64,000 bases of DNA from Clostridium homopropionicum DSM 5847 (GTDB taxonomy: Bacteria; Bacillota; Clostridia; Clostridiales; Clostridiaceae): assembly GCF_001263795.1 (NCBI RefSeq), contig NZ_LHUR01000018.1, positions 62,001 through 126,000 of the forward strand, in the 5' to 3' direction. Positions 28,089 to 37,570 of the stretch are shown piece by piece. How positions within the stretch are numbered: the stretch's first letter is position 1; the number at the start of each line of letters is the position of its first letter. Under the pieces are notes generated by a model. That model saw nothing but the letters and a program-made list of their open reading frames with translations, had not been told where the DNA came from and did not search any database. The position numbers were made by a program, and so were the translations under genes.

Positions 28089-28706
28089 ATGAAGAAACTA
28101 ACTAGAGAATTTTACAAAAGGGGCACCTTGTTAGTTGCAAAGGAGTTACTAGGTAAGTACCTTGTGGTGAATAATGAAAATAGTATACTTAAAGGTAAAA
28201 TAGTGGAAGTAGAGGCTTACATGGGAACTGTGGATAAAGCGGCTCATTCATATAGTGGTAAAATTACAGAAAGAACTAAGGTTATGTACAAGGAAGGTGG
28301 ATATGCATACGTATATTTAATATATGGAATGTACTACTGCATGAATGTGGTTACTTCAGAAGAAAACCTTCCTGAGGCAATACTTATTAGAGCAATTGAA
28401 CCTATTAACGAACTTGATACAATGTGCAGAAATAGGTATGGTAAAAGTTTTAAGGAACTAAATAGCTATGAAAAGAAAAATATAACAAATGGGCCTGGAA
28501 AGCTATGTAAGGCAATGAATATTACGAAAGAGCTTAATGGTGAAGATCTTTGTGGGGATAAATTTTACATTTTGCAAAATGTAAAGGAAGAAAAAATAGA
28601 AATAGTATCTTCAAAAAGAATAGGAATTGATTATGCAGAAGAAGCTAAAGATTTTCTATGGAGATTCTATATAAAAGATAATAAATTTGTTTCCAAGTTA
28701 GATTAA
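28089..28706 (+). CDS. mpg: DNA-3-methyladenine glycosylase II (AAG/MPG family)
   Basis: 205 residues. Family features: FYKRGTLLVAKELLGKYLV at the start, the catalytic Glu in IVEVEAYMG, the DNA-intercalating region GYAYVYLIYGMYYCMNVV, and NGPGKLCKAM. It removes a broad range of alkylated and deaminated purines. The enzyme is unrelated in fold to Tag at 18349, so this region codes for both kinds. It ends at a terminator shared with the next gene on the opposite strand. Confidence 0.95.
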   Translation: MKKLTREFYKRGTLLVAKELLGKYLVVNNENSILKGKIVEVEAYMGTVDKAAHSYSGKITERTKVMYKEGGYAYVYLIYGMYYCMNVVTSEENLPEAILIRAIEPINELDTMCRNRYGKSFKELNSYEKKNITNGPGKLCKAMNITKELNGEDLCGDKFYILQNVKEEKIEIVSSKRIGIDYAEEAKDFLWRFYIKDNKFVSKLD

Positions 28707-28710
28707 AAAG

Positions 28711-28754
28711 AAATAAGTAAAGAAGCAGCCTTAGGCAAGCCTCTTTACTTATTT
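28711..28754. terminator. bidirectional terminator
   Basis: 13-bp perfect stem AAATAAGTAAAGA/TCTTTACTTATTT (28711-28723 with 28742-28754), T-run on the plus side and A-run on the other. It overlaps the end of the minus-strand gene. Confidence 0.88.
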
Positions 28755-28999
28755 TTTTTAATTACTAATTCTTCTAATGCCTTAGCTAACTGATCTGGAC
28801 AAGATGTAGGTTTTTTACCGCAAGTAATACCTTTACATTTCTCAAAAACTGTTTTCACATTCATTCCTTCAACTAAATTAGAAATACCCTTTAAGTTTCC
28901 ATCACAACCACCTGTAAAAGAAACGTTTTTTAATTTATTATTTTCTATTTCAAAATTAATTTGCATACTACAAATTCCTTTAGGATTATATGTGTACAT
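28745..28999 (-). CDS. TSCPD-domain protein (TIGR03905 family)
   Basis: 84 residues. The end carries the family-defining TSCPDQLAKAL, preceded by GGCDGNLKGISNLVEGM and CKGITCGKKP. The TSCPD domain also occurs at the end of class II ribonucleotide reductases, where its Cys may bind metal or take part in redox chemistry; the stand-alone form has no established function. Five Cys are conserved-looking. A minus-strand gene with GGGGGAG upstream. Confidence 0.85.
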   Translation of the reverse strand: MYTYNPKGICSMQINFEIENNKLKNVSFTGGCDGNLKGISNLVEGMNVKTVFEKCKGITCGKKPTSCPDQLAKALEELVIKKNK

Positions 29000-29096
29000 A
29001 GCAAAACTCCCCCTTAGTAAAAACTTTAATGTATGATTTTAATATTATAAAGTATTATTCCTAAATAGGCAAGGCTTTATCTTTAATTAGAAGCAT

Positions 29097-29208
29097 AAGA
29101 AAAATGCAGGGCATTTTTCTTAAGTAACCAGTAACCAGTAGCTAATAGAGTTAATAAAAACTGGTTACTGGGAATTGGTTACTGAAGAATTTTACGGAGT
29201 AAAATTCT
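29097..29208 (-). repeat. palindromic intergenic repeat, copy 2 (inverted)
   Basis: 112 bases matching the reverse complement of 22041-22159. The same two bounding hairpins occur (AAGAAAAATGC with loop AGG; AGAATTTTAC with loop GGA). The stems are conserved while the loops differ. It lies in the 281-base gap between the TSCPD gene and the propeller gene. Confidence 0.85.
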
Positions 29209-29280
29209 CATAATAGCCTCTGCAAAAAGGGTTCAAATTCATTAAAAATCTCATATATTGTACAAGGGGGGGTGAGACGG

Positions 29281-30168
29281 GTGGAGGAATATTTATATGT
29301 ATGTAATACATCTTCAGATAATTTATCTGTAATTGATTTAAATAAATTTAGTGAAGAATGTAAGATTTCTTTAGAGGCATCTCAAATGGATAGAGTAGGA
29401 CCACATGGCATTTGTAAATACGGAGATAAATTACTTATTGCAAATAATTATAGCAATAGCATTTCCATAATAGATAGATATAAAAAACAAGAAATAGAAA
29501 GTCATTTTATTGGAATGCATTGCAATGATGCTGTTGTGTATGAAGATAAGGCGTATGTTATTTGTGGAGAATCAAATTATGTAGTTGAATTTAATTTACT
29601 TACAAATAAAATTGATGAGGAATTACCCTGCGGCAATTTACCTCATAGTATAGAAATAAATAAGCAGAAGAAGCTTATGATAGTTTCGAACTTTGAAAAT
29701 GATAGTCTAACCTTAATTGATTTAGAGAATAAAAAAAACATTCAGGAAATAAAGGTTGGTGCATACCCAACGAAAGCAGTATTTTCAGTAGATGGAAACC
29801 ATATTATAATTTGTGAAAGTAATTTAGGAGCAGATGTTAGAGGAAACATAAGTATTATCTCTTTAAAAGGCTTTAAACAAATAAATAAGGTCATGGTTGG
29901 AAAATATCCTGTGGATATGTTTGTAAATTCAGCATACACTTTTGTATCCAATTTTGGAGAAGGAACTGTAAGCATTGTAGACATAAATTACTGCAACGAA
30001 GTAAAAAAGATAAATATTGGAGGTATGCCAAGGGGCGTTATAAAAATTGGAGATTTCATTTACGTGGGGGATAATTATAATAACTTATTAATTAGAGTTG
30101 ACATAAAGAGAGAAAATAAAAAAGTCATATCCATAGGTGGTGAACCTAATGGAATGACATATATTTAA
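29281..30168 (+). CDS. YVTN/YncE-like beta-propeller protein
   Basis: About 295 residues built from repeated blades of about 40 residues: NTSSDNLSVIDL, NNYSNSISIIDR, SNFENDSLTLIDL, SNFGEGTVSIVDI, GDNYNNLLIRVDI, each followed by a GxxPxG-type turn. No signal peptide or enzyme motif is seen, so it is probably a cytoplasmic binding scaffold of unknown partner. Start: AAGGGGGGG fits GTG 29281 best; an in-frame GTG at 29272 is too close to it. It converges with the DUF4364 gene with a 4-base overlap. Confidence 0.75.
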   Translation: MEEYLYVCNTSSDNLSVIDLNKFSEECKISLEASQMDRVGPHGICKYGDKLLIANNYSNSISIIDRYKKQEIESHFIGMHCNDAVVYEDKAYVICGESNYVVEFNLLTNKIDEELPCGNLPHSIEINKQKKLMIVSNFENDSLTLIDLENKKNIQEIKVGAYPTKAVFSVDGNHIIICESNLGADVRGNISIISLKGFKQINKVMVGKYPVDMFVNSAYTFVSNFGEGTVSIVDINYCNEVKKINIGGMPRGVIKIGDFIYVGDNYNNLLIRVDIKRENKKVISIGGEPNGMTYI

Positions 30169-30689
30169 TCATCAATAAGCACTTGAAGCAATTTTTTATA
30201 CAAATCCGAGGAATTTTTCTTCCACTTTGCACATAGATCTTGAGCTTGCTTATTGGTTGCTACATTCAATTTTATATCAATTAAAATATAATTTTTCTCT
30301 AAAGTTTTTAAATTTACAATATAATTATTGCCTTCAATTGTATATTCAGCATAAACCGAGATTTCCTTTTTAATATCATCAAGCTGATTATCTAAGTATG
30401 CATCAATTGCTTTTATTTTATTTTCAGAAATTCTATTTCTAAATAATGATAAAACTTTTAAACCATTATCGGATATAACAATTCTATTTTTACCTTCTTG
30501 CTCTATAGTGTCTATAAAGTTAGAATTTAAAAGTTCAGTTATATATTGTTGAAGAGAAAAATAATTGATAAAATTATTCTCTAAAATTATTTGAGTTATT
30601 TTATTGTTTGATATTGGGAGTTTAATTTTTTCCAACAAATAAAGTAAAAGAAGTTTGTCTTCAGCTAAGTCTGAGGTAGTATTATACAC
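30165..30689 (-). CDS. DUF4364 family protein
   Basis: 174 residues. The pattern AEDKLLLLYLLEKIKLPISNNKIT at the start and ISEYFSLQQYITELLNSNFI-like helices suggest a winged helix, followed by an alpha/beta region. This matches the clostridial DUF4364 family, which is uncharacterised; a DNA-binding role is plausible. Start: AAAGGAG fits GTG 30689 at 8 bases; an in-frame GTG at 30698 overlaps the ribosome binding site. Confidence 0.75.
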   Translation of the reverse strand: MYNTTSDLAEDKLLLLYLLEKIKLPISNNKITQIILENNFINYFSLQQYITELLNSNFIDTIEQEGKNRIVISDNGLKVLSLFRNRISENKIKAIDAYLDNQLDDIKKEISVYAEYTIEGNNYIVNLKTLEKNYILIDIKLNVATNKQAQDLCAKWKKNSSDLYKKLLQVLIDD

Positions 30690-30858
30690 AATTCTCACTC
30701 CTTTAAGACTATTTACTAAATTATTATATCATAAAAAGCACTGAAATAAATCGGTGCTTATAATTTTTTTCATATTTGGGTAAGAAGGATATTAGATTAT
30801 AGGTAATATTTAGTAATAAACTAAATATAAATTTAATAAAAAGCTTTAAGGAGGAAAT

Positions 30859-31632
30859 ATGAAAATAGTTTTTTTTACTACAATATCAAAAAAGCTTATT
30901 ACTGGCATATGTATAACTGCAGGAATGCTAATTATTATCTCTTCTTTTCTATTAAGTAAGTATGTTATAAGTGTAAATCTAGTAGAAAAGAATTATTCGC
31001 CAATATATTCAGTGGAAACTAATGAAAAAAAGGTTGCAATAACTTTTGATTCAACTTGGGGAAATAATAATACCATTGAAATCTTAAATATATTAGATAA
31101 GGAAGGGGTAAAAGCAACATTTTTCCTGCTTGGAAAATGGGTAGATGAATTTCCGGAAGAAACAAAAGAAATTTATAAAAGAGGTAATGAAATAGGAAAT
31201 CATTCTGATAGTCACCCAAGTATGAGTAATATTTCAGCAGAAAGATTAACTAAGGAGATTACTCTTGGAGATGAAAAACTAAGAAAATTAACAGGTTCAA
31301 ATACTAAGTTATTTAGATTCCCATCTGGAGAATATAACAAAGATTTAGTACAAGTAGTGGAAAGAACCAGACATATCGCTATTCAATGGGATGTAGACAG
31401 CATAGATTGGAAAGAACAAGGGGCTGATATTGAGTTTAATAGAGTAATTAAAAATGTAAAACCAGGTTCTATAATACTATTCCATAACGGTGCTAAGTAC
31501 ACTACTGAGACTTTACCTAAAATAATTGAAAATCTAAAAAAAGAAGGTTATAGCTTTGTAACTGTTTCTGAACTAATCTATAAAGACAACTATTCTATTG
31601 ATCATAGAGGAGTTCAGAAAATAAATAATTAG
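30859..31632 (+). CDS. polysaccharide deacetylase, PdaB-like (sporulation)
   Basis: 257 residues. One N-terminal membrane anchor (residues 15-37) precedes a NodB deacetylase domain. Motif 1 is TFDSTWG, with the second Asp replaced by Ser as is usual in PdaB; motif 2 HSDSHP supplies the metal His pair; then RFPSGEYN, WDVDSIDW and LFHNG. PdaB of Bacillus is needed to keep spores stable late in sporulation and may act on cortex peptidoglycan. Monocistronic, with AAGGAGG upstream. Confidence 0.88.
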   Translation: MKIVFFTTISKKLITGICITAGMLIIISSFLLSKYVISVNLVEKNYSPIYSVETNEKKVAITFDSTWGNNNTIEILNILDKEGVKATFFLLGKWVDEFPEETKEIYKRGNEIGNHSDSHPSMSNISAERLTKEITLGDEKLRKLTGSNTKLFRFPSGEYNKDLVQVVERTRHIAIQWDVDSIDWKEQGADIEFNRVIKNVKPGSIILFHNGAKYTTETLPKIIENLKKEGYSFVTVSELIYKDNYSIDHRGVQKINN

Positions 31633-31634
31633 AT

Positions 31635-31671
31635 TGAGGTTAAATTTCACAAAGGTGTTGAAATTTAACTC
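31635..31671 (+). terminator. hairpin after the PdaB-like gene
   Basis: A 13-bp stem with one bulged G (GAGGTTAAATTTCA with TGAAATTTAACTC) directly after the stop. No U-run, so termination strength is uncertain. Confidence 0.5.
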
Positions 31672-31687
31672 ATAATTGTATTATAAT
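31658..31687 (+). promoter_or_regulatory. candidate promoter for the SSB gene
   Basis: TTGAAA (31658-31663), 18-base spacer, TATAAT (31682-31687). It overlaps the hairpin and would give a leader of about 160 bases. Confidence 0.5.
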
Positions 31688-31851
31688 GGAAATATGCTTT
31701 TGATGGTATTTATTTGTAATACTACATAATGCATTTCAATTAAAAACAATTTTATTAATTATTTCAATTTGGTTGTTATATTTTATTAATTAACTGAATA
31801 ATTATATTTCAGTAAGATAAATAATAAAGGAAACTAAGGGAGAGATGGGTT

Positions 31852-32523
31852 ATGATGGACAATTTAATGTTAAACAACAAAATTTATTTAGAAGGTACTT
31901 GTGTATCAGGCTTAGAATTTAGTCACGACATGTATGGAGAAGGGTTTTATTCTTTTAAAATTGCAGTAAATAGGTTAAGTGATGTAAGCGATATCTTACC
32001 TATTACAGTTTCAGAAAGACTACTTACTGAATTAGAAATCAAAGAAGGATTAGACTTGGTTATTGAAGGACAGCTTAGGTCATATAACAAATTTATCGAT
32101 GGTTCTAATAGACTAATCTTAACGGTATTTGCAAGAGATATACAGCCTTGCATAGAAAAAAGCAAAAATCCAAACCAAATATTTTTAAACGGCTATATAT
32201 GCAAAGAACCTGTATACAGAACTACCCCTTTTGGAAGAGAAATTTCGGATATTTTATTAGCAGTTAATAGGCCATATAACAAATCAGATTATATACCAAC
32301 TATATCTTGGGGTAGAAATTCTAGGTTTTGTAAATCTTTAAGAGTAGGTGACAATATAAAGGTATGGGGAAGACTTCAGAGCAGACAATATCAGAAAAAG
32401 ATTGGTGAAAGTGATACCTTAACAAAAACTGCTTATGAAGTGTCTATATCAAAGTTAGAATATGCAAATCCAGATGATAATGTTAATCAAGAAATTGAAT
32501 TTTTAGAAGATATAGCGGAATAA
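31852..32523 (+). CDS. single-stranded DNA-binding protein with two OB folds
   Basis: 223 residues. The second half (about 108-210) is a clear SSB OB fold: IFLNGYICKEPVYRTTPFGREISDILLAVNRPY, YIPTISWGRNSRFCKSLRVGD, KVWGRLQSRQYQKK, AYEVSISKLE. The first half (8-105) is a diverged copy (IYLEGTCVSGLEF...FKIAVNRLS...LTVFARDIQP). It lacks the acidic, glycine-rich tail of normal SSB, which usually recruits partner proteins, although it ends acidic (FLEDIAE). It is probably an accessory SSB; the main ssb would be elsewhere. It is closed by a strong terminator. Confidence 0.82.
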   Translation: MMDNLMLNNKIYLEGTCVSGLEFSHDMYGEGFYSFKIAVNRLSDVSDILPITVSERLLTELEIKEGLDLVIEGQLRSYNKFIDGSNRLILTVFARDIQPCIEKSKNPNQIFLNGYICKEPVYRTTPFGREISDILLAVNRPYNKSDYIPTISWGRNSRFCKSLRVGDNIKVWGRLQSRQYQKKIGESDTLTKTAYEVSISKLEYANPDDNVNQEIEFLEDIAE

Positions 32524-32528
32524 ATAAA

Positions 32529-32553
32529 AAATACTTGGCCCAGCCAAGTATTT
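32529..32553. terminator. bidirectional terminator between SSB and dapH
   Basis: 11-bp perfect stem AAATACTTGGC/GCCAAGTATTT (32529-32539 with 32543-32553) around CCA, flanked by A's and T's. Confidence 0.92.
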
Positions 32554-32558
32554 TTTAT

Positions 32559-33269
32559 TTATTTTCTTAAATCATCAAGTATTTTCGTCTTATCTTTAGT
32601 TTTTTCATCCACGTGTTTTATTATTTTAGCTGGACTGCCTGCAACAACTACGTTCTCAGGTACATCTTCTACTACAACGGATCCAGCAGCTACAACAGAA
32701 TTAGAACCTATTTTAACTCCTTCTAAAACAACTGCATTAGCGCCAATTAAAACATTATCACCAATTTCACAAGGAGATTTGCTTGGCGGTTCTAAAACTC
32801 CTGCTACAACAGCTCCAGCACCTATATGGGAGTTTTTACCTACCTTTGCTCTAGCGCCAAGTACTGCATTCATATCCACCATTGTTCCTTCACCAATTTC
32901 GCAACCTATATTGATTACAGCTCCCATCATTATAACAGCGTTTTTTTGGATAAGAACTTTATCTCTTATTATTGCACCTGGTTCTATTCTAGCATCAACA
33001 TATTTTATATCTAATAGTGGTATTGCAGAATTTCTTCTGTCCTGTTCCATTCTATACTTATTAATTTTTCCTTTATATTTTTCTAAAAAATTCAGTATAT
33101 CTGAACTCTCACCAAATAGTACATAGAAATTGTTATCCCCAAAACAATCAATATTACCAAAATCACAGCCCTTTAAATCTCCATCAATATAGATTTTTAG
33201 AGGAGTAGTTTTTTTAGCTTCTTTTATGTACCTTGCAATTTCATAGGGATTAGTTAAATCATATTGCAT
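32559..33269 (-). CDS. dapH: tetrahydrodipicolinate N-acetyltransferase
   Basis: 236 residues, typical for DapH. The middle is a left-handed beta helix of hexapeptide repeats ([34 protein letters not shown] and so on), with the conserved N-terminal alpha/beta part ahead. It acetylates L-2,3,4,5-tetrahydrodipicolinate, the first step of the acetyl branch of diaminopimelate/lysine synthesis. ATG with AGGAGG upstream. It is divergent from the aminotransferase gene that likely catalyses the next step. Confidence 0.95.
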   Translation of the reverse strand: MQYDLTNPYEIARYIKEAKKTTPLKIYIDGDLKGCDFGNIDCFGDNNFYVLFGESSDILNFLEKYKGKINKYRMEQDRRNSAIPLLDIKYVDARIEPGAIIRDKVLIQKNAVIMMGAVINIGCEIGEGTMVDMNAVLGARAKVGKNSHIGAGAVVAGVLEPPSKSPCEIGDNVLIGANAVVLEGVKIGSNSVVAAGSVVVEDVPENVVVAGSPAKIIKHVDEKTKDKTKILDDLRK

Positions 33270-33435
33270 TAAATAGCCTCCTTTTAAAAAATAAGTATAG
33301 TTTATATTATAATGAAAAAATCAATTATTTAAAAGTAAGAATATGTAAAAACACACAAATTAGAAATTAAATATGGACCTAAATAAACAATTACAGTAAA
33401 ATGGAATTAATTGCAGTGAACGAGGAGATGAAAAT

Positions 33436-34587
33436 ATGAACGGAATAATATCAAAAAATGTAAATAGCATTGAAATATCTGGAATTAGAAAGTTTTATAA
33501 TAAGGTTCAAAACTATCCAGAGGCACTATCATTAACTCTTGGTCAACCTGATTTTAAGGTGCCTTCTAAAATAAAAGAGGCTATAGTTGACGCTATTGAA
33601 AAAAATAGAACTGAATATACAGCAAATGCAGGTATAGAAGTATTAAGAGAAGAAATATCATTATACTTGAAAAATAGTTTTAAAATAAAATTTGATGAAG
33701 AAGAAATATGCCTAACTGTAGGTGGCAGCGAAGGACTTTTTTCTGTATTTGGTACCTTAATTGAATCAGGAGATAAGGTTCTTATACCAACACCAGCTTA
33801 TCCTGCTTACGAAAGCTGTGTAAGAATTCTAGGTGGGAAGGTTATTAATTATGAATTAAAAGAGGATTTTTCAATTAATTATGAAAAACTAGAAGAACTA
33901 ATAATTAAAGAAAAACCTAAAGCGATAGTAGTTTCTTATCCAAGCAATCCAACTGGAGCGATACTTACAAAGGAAGACAGAGATGCTTTATATAATATTT
34001 TAAAAGATAAGGAAATTGTAATTATAAGTGATGAAATATATAGCTCCTTAAGCTTTGAAAAAGAATATTATTCTATTGCTCAGTTTGAGGATATTAGAGA
34101 AAAAGTTATACTTGTAAGCGGCTTTTCTAAAATGTTCTCTATGACTGGTCTAAGGTTAGGTTACATTTGTGCTGCAGAAAGGTTAATGAATGGTATAATT
34201 AAGGTTCATCAATATAATGTATCCTGTGCTCCTTCTATAGTTCAGTGGGGAGCATTAGAAGGGCTTAGAAATTGTATTCCCGAGGTTGAATACATGAAAA
34301 GTGAATTCATAAAAAGAAGAGATTTTGTTTATAAAGGATTAGTTGACCTTGGATTAGATGTAAATATGCCAAAGGGGGCATTCTACATATTTCCTAGTAT
34401 AAAGAAGTTTAACTTAGAAAGCGAAGTTTTTTGTGAAAGGGCCTTAAAAGAAGGGAAAATTGCAATGGTTCCAGGAAATGCATTTGGTAGTGGTGGAGAA
34501 GGGTATCTTAGAATTTCCTACTCTTATAGTATGGAGACCTTGCAAGAAGCATTAATAAGATTAGAAAAATTTATTAAAAAAATATAG
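33436..34587 (+). CDS. patA: PLP aminotransferase, probably N-acetyl-L,L-diaminopimelate aminotransferase
   Basis: 383 residues of fold type I class I/II. It has SYPSNPTGA, the PLP-binding Lys in SGFSKMFSMTGLRLGY, and the C-terminal Arg in LRISYSYS. On its own it could be an aspartate/aromatic-type aminotransferase. Its place between dapH and dapB-dapA-asd suggests the PatA step that follows DapH in the acetyl branch. It has its own promoter region shared with dapH, and a strong bidirectional terminator separates it from dapB. Confidence 0.82.
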   Translation: MNGIISKNVNSIEISGIRKFYNKVQNYPEALSLTLGQPDFKVPSKIKEAIVDAIEKNRTEYTANAGIEVLREEISLYLKNSFKIKFDEEEICLTVGGSEGLFSVFGTLIESGDKVLIPTPAYPAYESCVRILGGKVINYELKEDFSINYEKLEELIIKEKPKAIVVSYPSNPTGAILTKEDRDALYNILKDKEIVIISDEIYSSLSFEKEYYSIAQFEDIREKVILVSGFSKMFSMTGLRLGYICAAERLMNGIIKVHQYNVSCAPSIVQWGALEGLRNCIPEVEYMKSEFIKRRDFVYKGLVDLGLDVNMPKGAFYIFPSIKKFNLESEVFCERALKEGKIAMVPGNAFGSGGEGYLRISYSYSMETLQEALIRLEKFIKKI

Positions 34588-34603
34588 ATATAAATTAAAT
34601 GAA

Positions 34604-34644
34604 AAAATAGTAGCTTTGAAAAGTTATTTCAAAGCTACTATTTT
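34604..34644. terminator. bidirectional terminator between patA and dapB
   Basis: Perfect 18-bp stem (34604-34621 with 34627-34644), AGTTA loop, T-rich flanks on each side. Confidence 0.93.
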
Positions 34645-34647
34645 AGT

Positions 34648-35397
34648 TTATTTTAATACATCATCCATTGTATAAAAGCCTTTTTCTTTACCGCACATAA
34701 ATTCAGAAGCTTTAAGTGCGCCTATGGCAAAAACTTCCCTGGAAAGTGCATAGTGGCTAAGTTCAATAATTTCTCCTTGCCCAGCAAAAATTATTTGATG
34801 ATCTCCAACAATGCTTCCACCTCTAACAGCGTGAATACCAATTTCTTTATGTTCTCTTTTCTTTATTCCTTCACGACCATATACAAAATTAGTTTCTTCT
34901 GGTATAGAGTCTTTTATAGAATTTGCTAATAATAGAGCTGTACCACTTGGAGAATCAACCTTTTGATTATGATGTTTTTCTATTATTTCAATGTCATAGT
35001 TATTATAAAGCATAGCACTAATGTTTTTTAATATTCCATTAATAAGATTAATTCCTATTGACATATTAGCTGATTTGAAAACAGGTATTTTATTACTATA
35101 TTCTGTGACTTTTTCTAAGGCTTCCTCTGAATATCCAGTTGTACATAGGACTAAAGGAAGATTTTTATTTGAACAGTAATCTAATAAAGAATCTAATGCT
35201 TCTGGTCTTGAAAAATCCAAAACCACATCAACAGGTATAGTACATTCTGAAATATGTGCAAATATAGGATATTTTACAGAAGAGTCTTTTTGCATATCAA
35301 CACCAGCAGCTATTTCTAAGTTTGGAAAGTTTGATATACTTTGAGTAATTACCCTTCCCATTTTACCCAAGCATCCACATAACAATATTTTTTTCAT
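34648..35397 (-). CDS. dapB: 4-hydroxy-tetrahydrodipicolinate reductase
   Basis: 249 residues. The nucleotide-binding start is [16 protein letters not shown]; the active-site segment [18 protein letters not shown] carries the conserved His pair and Lys; and [12 protein letters not shown] is present. It reduces the DapA product with NAD(P)H. Third gene of the asd-dapA-dapB run on the minus strand, only 4 bases from the end of dapA, with AAGGGGG upstream. Confidence 0.96.
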   Translation of the reverse strand: MKKILLCGCLGKMGRVITQSISNFPNLEIAAGVDMQKDSSVKYPIFAHISECTIPVDVVLDFSRPEALDSLLDYCSNKNLPLVLCTTGYSEEALEKVTEYSNKIPVFKSANMSIGINLINGILKNISAMLYNNYDIEIIEKHHNQKVDSPSGTALLLANSIKDSIPEETNFVYGREGIKKREHKEIGIHAVRGGSIVGDHQIIFAGQGEIIELSHYALSREVFAIGALKASEFMCGKEKGFYTMDDVLK

Positions 35398-35401
35398 AAA
35401 G

Positions 35402-36289
35402 TTATTCCCCCTTAAAAGAGTTGAACTTTTCTACAATATCCTTCAATGTCTTTAAATTTCCTTCTTCCATTTCACATAATGGAAGTCTTAAAGGACCTAC
35501 ATTCATTCCGCTAAAATTCATAGCAGTCTTAATAGGAATAGGGTTTACCTCTATAAACATTGCATTTATAACTGGAAGCATATCTAATTGCAATTTTAGT
35601 GCTTCATCTTGGCGACCATTAAAATATAAATCACAAATGTTGCTAATTTCTTTAGGATATAAATTTGCTACAACAGAAATAACTCCAAGCCCACCTAGAG
35701 AAAGTAAAGGTATTATTTGATCATCATTTCCTGAGTATAGATCTATTTTACCTCTACATAAAGACATCATTTCAGCAATTTGACTTATGTTTCCACTTGC
35801 TTCTTTTATTGCAGTTATATTTTTTAATTCAGAAAGCTTTAGTAAAGTTTTCGGAGTTATATTTAAACCAGTTCTTCCAGGAACATTATAAACAACAATA
35901 GGAATATTTACTTTATCGTTTATGGCTTTAAAATGTTCATAAATTCCCTTTTGAGTAGTTTTATTATAGTATGGAGTAATTACTAAAAGCCCATCAACTC
36001 CTATACTCTCAGCCCAAACACTCATGCTGACACTTTTTGCTGTATCATTAGTTCCAGTTCCTGCAATTACAGGTATTCTCTTATTTATTACATCAACTGT
36101 AAATTTAATTGTTTCTTTTCTTTCTGCTTCAGACATGGTTGACGCTTCGCCAGTAGTGCCGCATATTATTATGGCAGCAGTGCCATTTTCAACATGCCAA
36201 TTTAACAATTCTTCTAATTTATTAAAATCAACTTTATCATCTTTGAAAGGAGTAACAATAGCTACTCCAGGACCTTTAAACAAAGCCAT
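35402..36289 (-). CDS. dapA: 4-hydroxy-tetrahydrodipicolinate synthase
   Basis: 295 residues. Family motifs: [13 protein letters not shown] for pyruvate binding, VYNVPGRTG with the catalytic Tyr, and the Schiff-base Lys in [10 protein letters not shown]. It condenses pyruvate with aspartate semialdehyde made by the upstream asd gene. TAAGGGGG precedes the ATG. It is 25 bases after asd and 4 bases before dapB, so it is one operon. Confidence 0.97.
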   Translation of the reverse strand: MALFKGPGVAIVTPFKDDKVDFNKLEELLNWHVENGTAAIIICGTTGEASTMSEAERKETIKFTVDVINKRIPVIAGTGTNDTAKSVSMSVWAESIGVDGLLVITPYYNKTTQKGIYEHFKAINDKVNIPIVVYNVPGRTGLNITPKTLLKLSELKNITAIKEASGNISQIAEMMSLCRGKIDLYSGNDDQIIPLLSLGGLGVISVVANLYPKEISNICDLYFNGRQDEALKLQLDMLPVINAMFIEVNPIPIKTAMNFSGMNVGPLRLPLCEMEEGNLKTLKDIVEKFNSFKGE

Positions 36290-36313
36290 TTTGAGTACCC
36301 CCTTACAATGTAT

Positions 36314-37306
36314 TTATTTGTGAGAAATCATCCATTCAGCAATTTGAATAGCATTAGAAGCTGCACCTTTTCTAATGTTATCTGCAACTACCCATAGATT
36401 TAAGCCATTTTCAATACTAAAATCTCTTCTGATTCTACCAACGTAAACTTCGTCATGACCTTCAGCCTCTATTGGTAATGGATAAACTAGGTTCTCAACA
36501 TCATCTTTTAGTATTACACCTGGTGCATTACTATACAGATTGAAGATATCCTTTATTTCGAAAGGTTGTTTTAATTCCACGTTTATGCTTTCACTATGAC
36601 CATAAAAAACAGGTACTCTTACTGTAGTAGCTGTAATTTTTAAGTCATAATCGTTCATAATCTTCTGAGTTTCATTTATCATTTTCATTTCTTCTTTTGT
36701 ATAGCCATTTTCTAAGAAAGAATCAATATGAGGAAGAACATTTCCTGCTATTGGATAAGGAAATTTCTTCGGTGAATTTCCAAGGTATCCTTCTTTCAAA
36801 TCATTAAATCCAGCTACACCTGCACCTGAAACTGCTTGGTAAGTAGAATAAACTATTCTTTTAATTCCATATTTATCTTTTAAAGGTTTCAAAGCTACTA
36901 CAGCTTGTATTGTAGAACAATTGGGATTAGCAATAATTCCTTTATGAAGCTTTATCGCTTCAGGATTAACTTCAGGAACAACTAATGGAACTTCAGGATC
37001 CATTCTCCAAGCACTGCTATTGTCTATAACAACAGCATTATATTTAGCGAAAATTGGTGCGAATTTTAAGCTGGTATCTCCGCCAGCAGAAAAAAGAGCA
37101 AAATCAATCTGTTTATTTTTTATGTTTTCTTCGCAAAGCTCTTCTACTACTACATCAGCGTCCTTAAATTTTAGTATTTTTCCAGCTGATCTTTTTGAAG
37201 CAAAAAAATAAATGTTTTTTATTGGAAAGTTCCTTTCAGCTAGAACTTCAATAAATTTGTTACCAACCATACCAGTGGCCCCAACTACTGCAACGTTGTA
37301 TTGCAT
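36314..37306 (-). CDS. asd: aspartate-semialdehyde dehydrogenase
   Basis: 330 residues. N-terminal NADP fold VAVVGATGMVG, catalytic Cys in VANPNCSTIQ-like NPNCSTIQ, and active-site YQAVSGAG plus HSESINVE. It makes aspartate semialdehyde for lysine, threonine and methionine. I chose ATG 37306 since GGGGG lies 7 bases upstream and the NADP motif follows at once; a GTG further upstream (37363) adds unrelated residues. No lysine riboswitch is seen upstream. Confidence 0.96.
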   Translation of the reverse strand: MQYNVAVVGATGMVGNKFIEVLAERNFPIKNIYFFASKRSAGKILKFKDADVVVEELCEENIKNKQIDFALFSAGGDTSLKFAPIFAKYNAVVIDNSSAWRMDPEVPLVVPEVNPEAIKLHKGIIANPNCSTIQAVVALKPLKDKYGIKRIVYSTYQAVSGAGVAGFNDLKEGYLGNSPKKFPYPIAGNVLPHIDSFLENGYTKEEMKMINETQKIMNDYDLKITATTVRVPVFYGHSESINVELKQPFEIKDIFNLYSNAPGVILKDDVENLVYPLPIEAEGHDEVYVGRIRRDFSIENGLNLWVVADNIRKGAASNAIQIAEWMISHK

Positions 37307-37570
37307 AATAAATCCCCCTATATCTAAAATTATAGTTATTTCCCATTCAAATTTAATATACACATTACTAATAATTATACAACGTATGGCGCAAAAAATA
37401 CAATTATTTTTATTGCTTTATTATGCTTTTTAGAAATAATCAAAAAAATACTTAAATATAATAATATTATATACATAATAAAGTATAAAAGTTTCATATT
37501 CAGTGGAAAATAATATTAGAAGTAGATATTTAAAAATTTATATTCTATTGGATTGAAAGGAGAAATCTTT

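Noticed and set aside
33270-33435. Shared operator in the dapH-patA divergent region
   Set aside because: I saw only AT-rich sequence and no convincing palindrome or known regulator site.
37307-37570. Possible lysine riboswitch upstream of asd-dapA-dapB
   Set aside because: The minus-strand leader is short and AT-rich and lacks the conserved lysine aptamer segments and a terminator.
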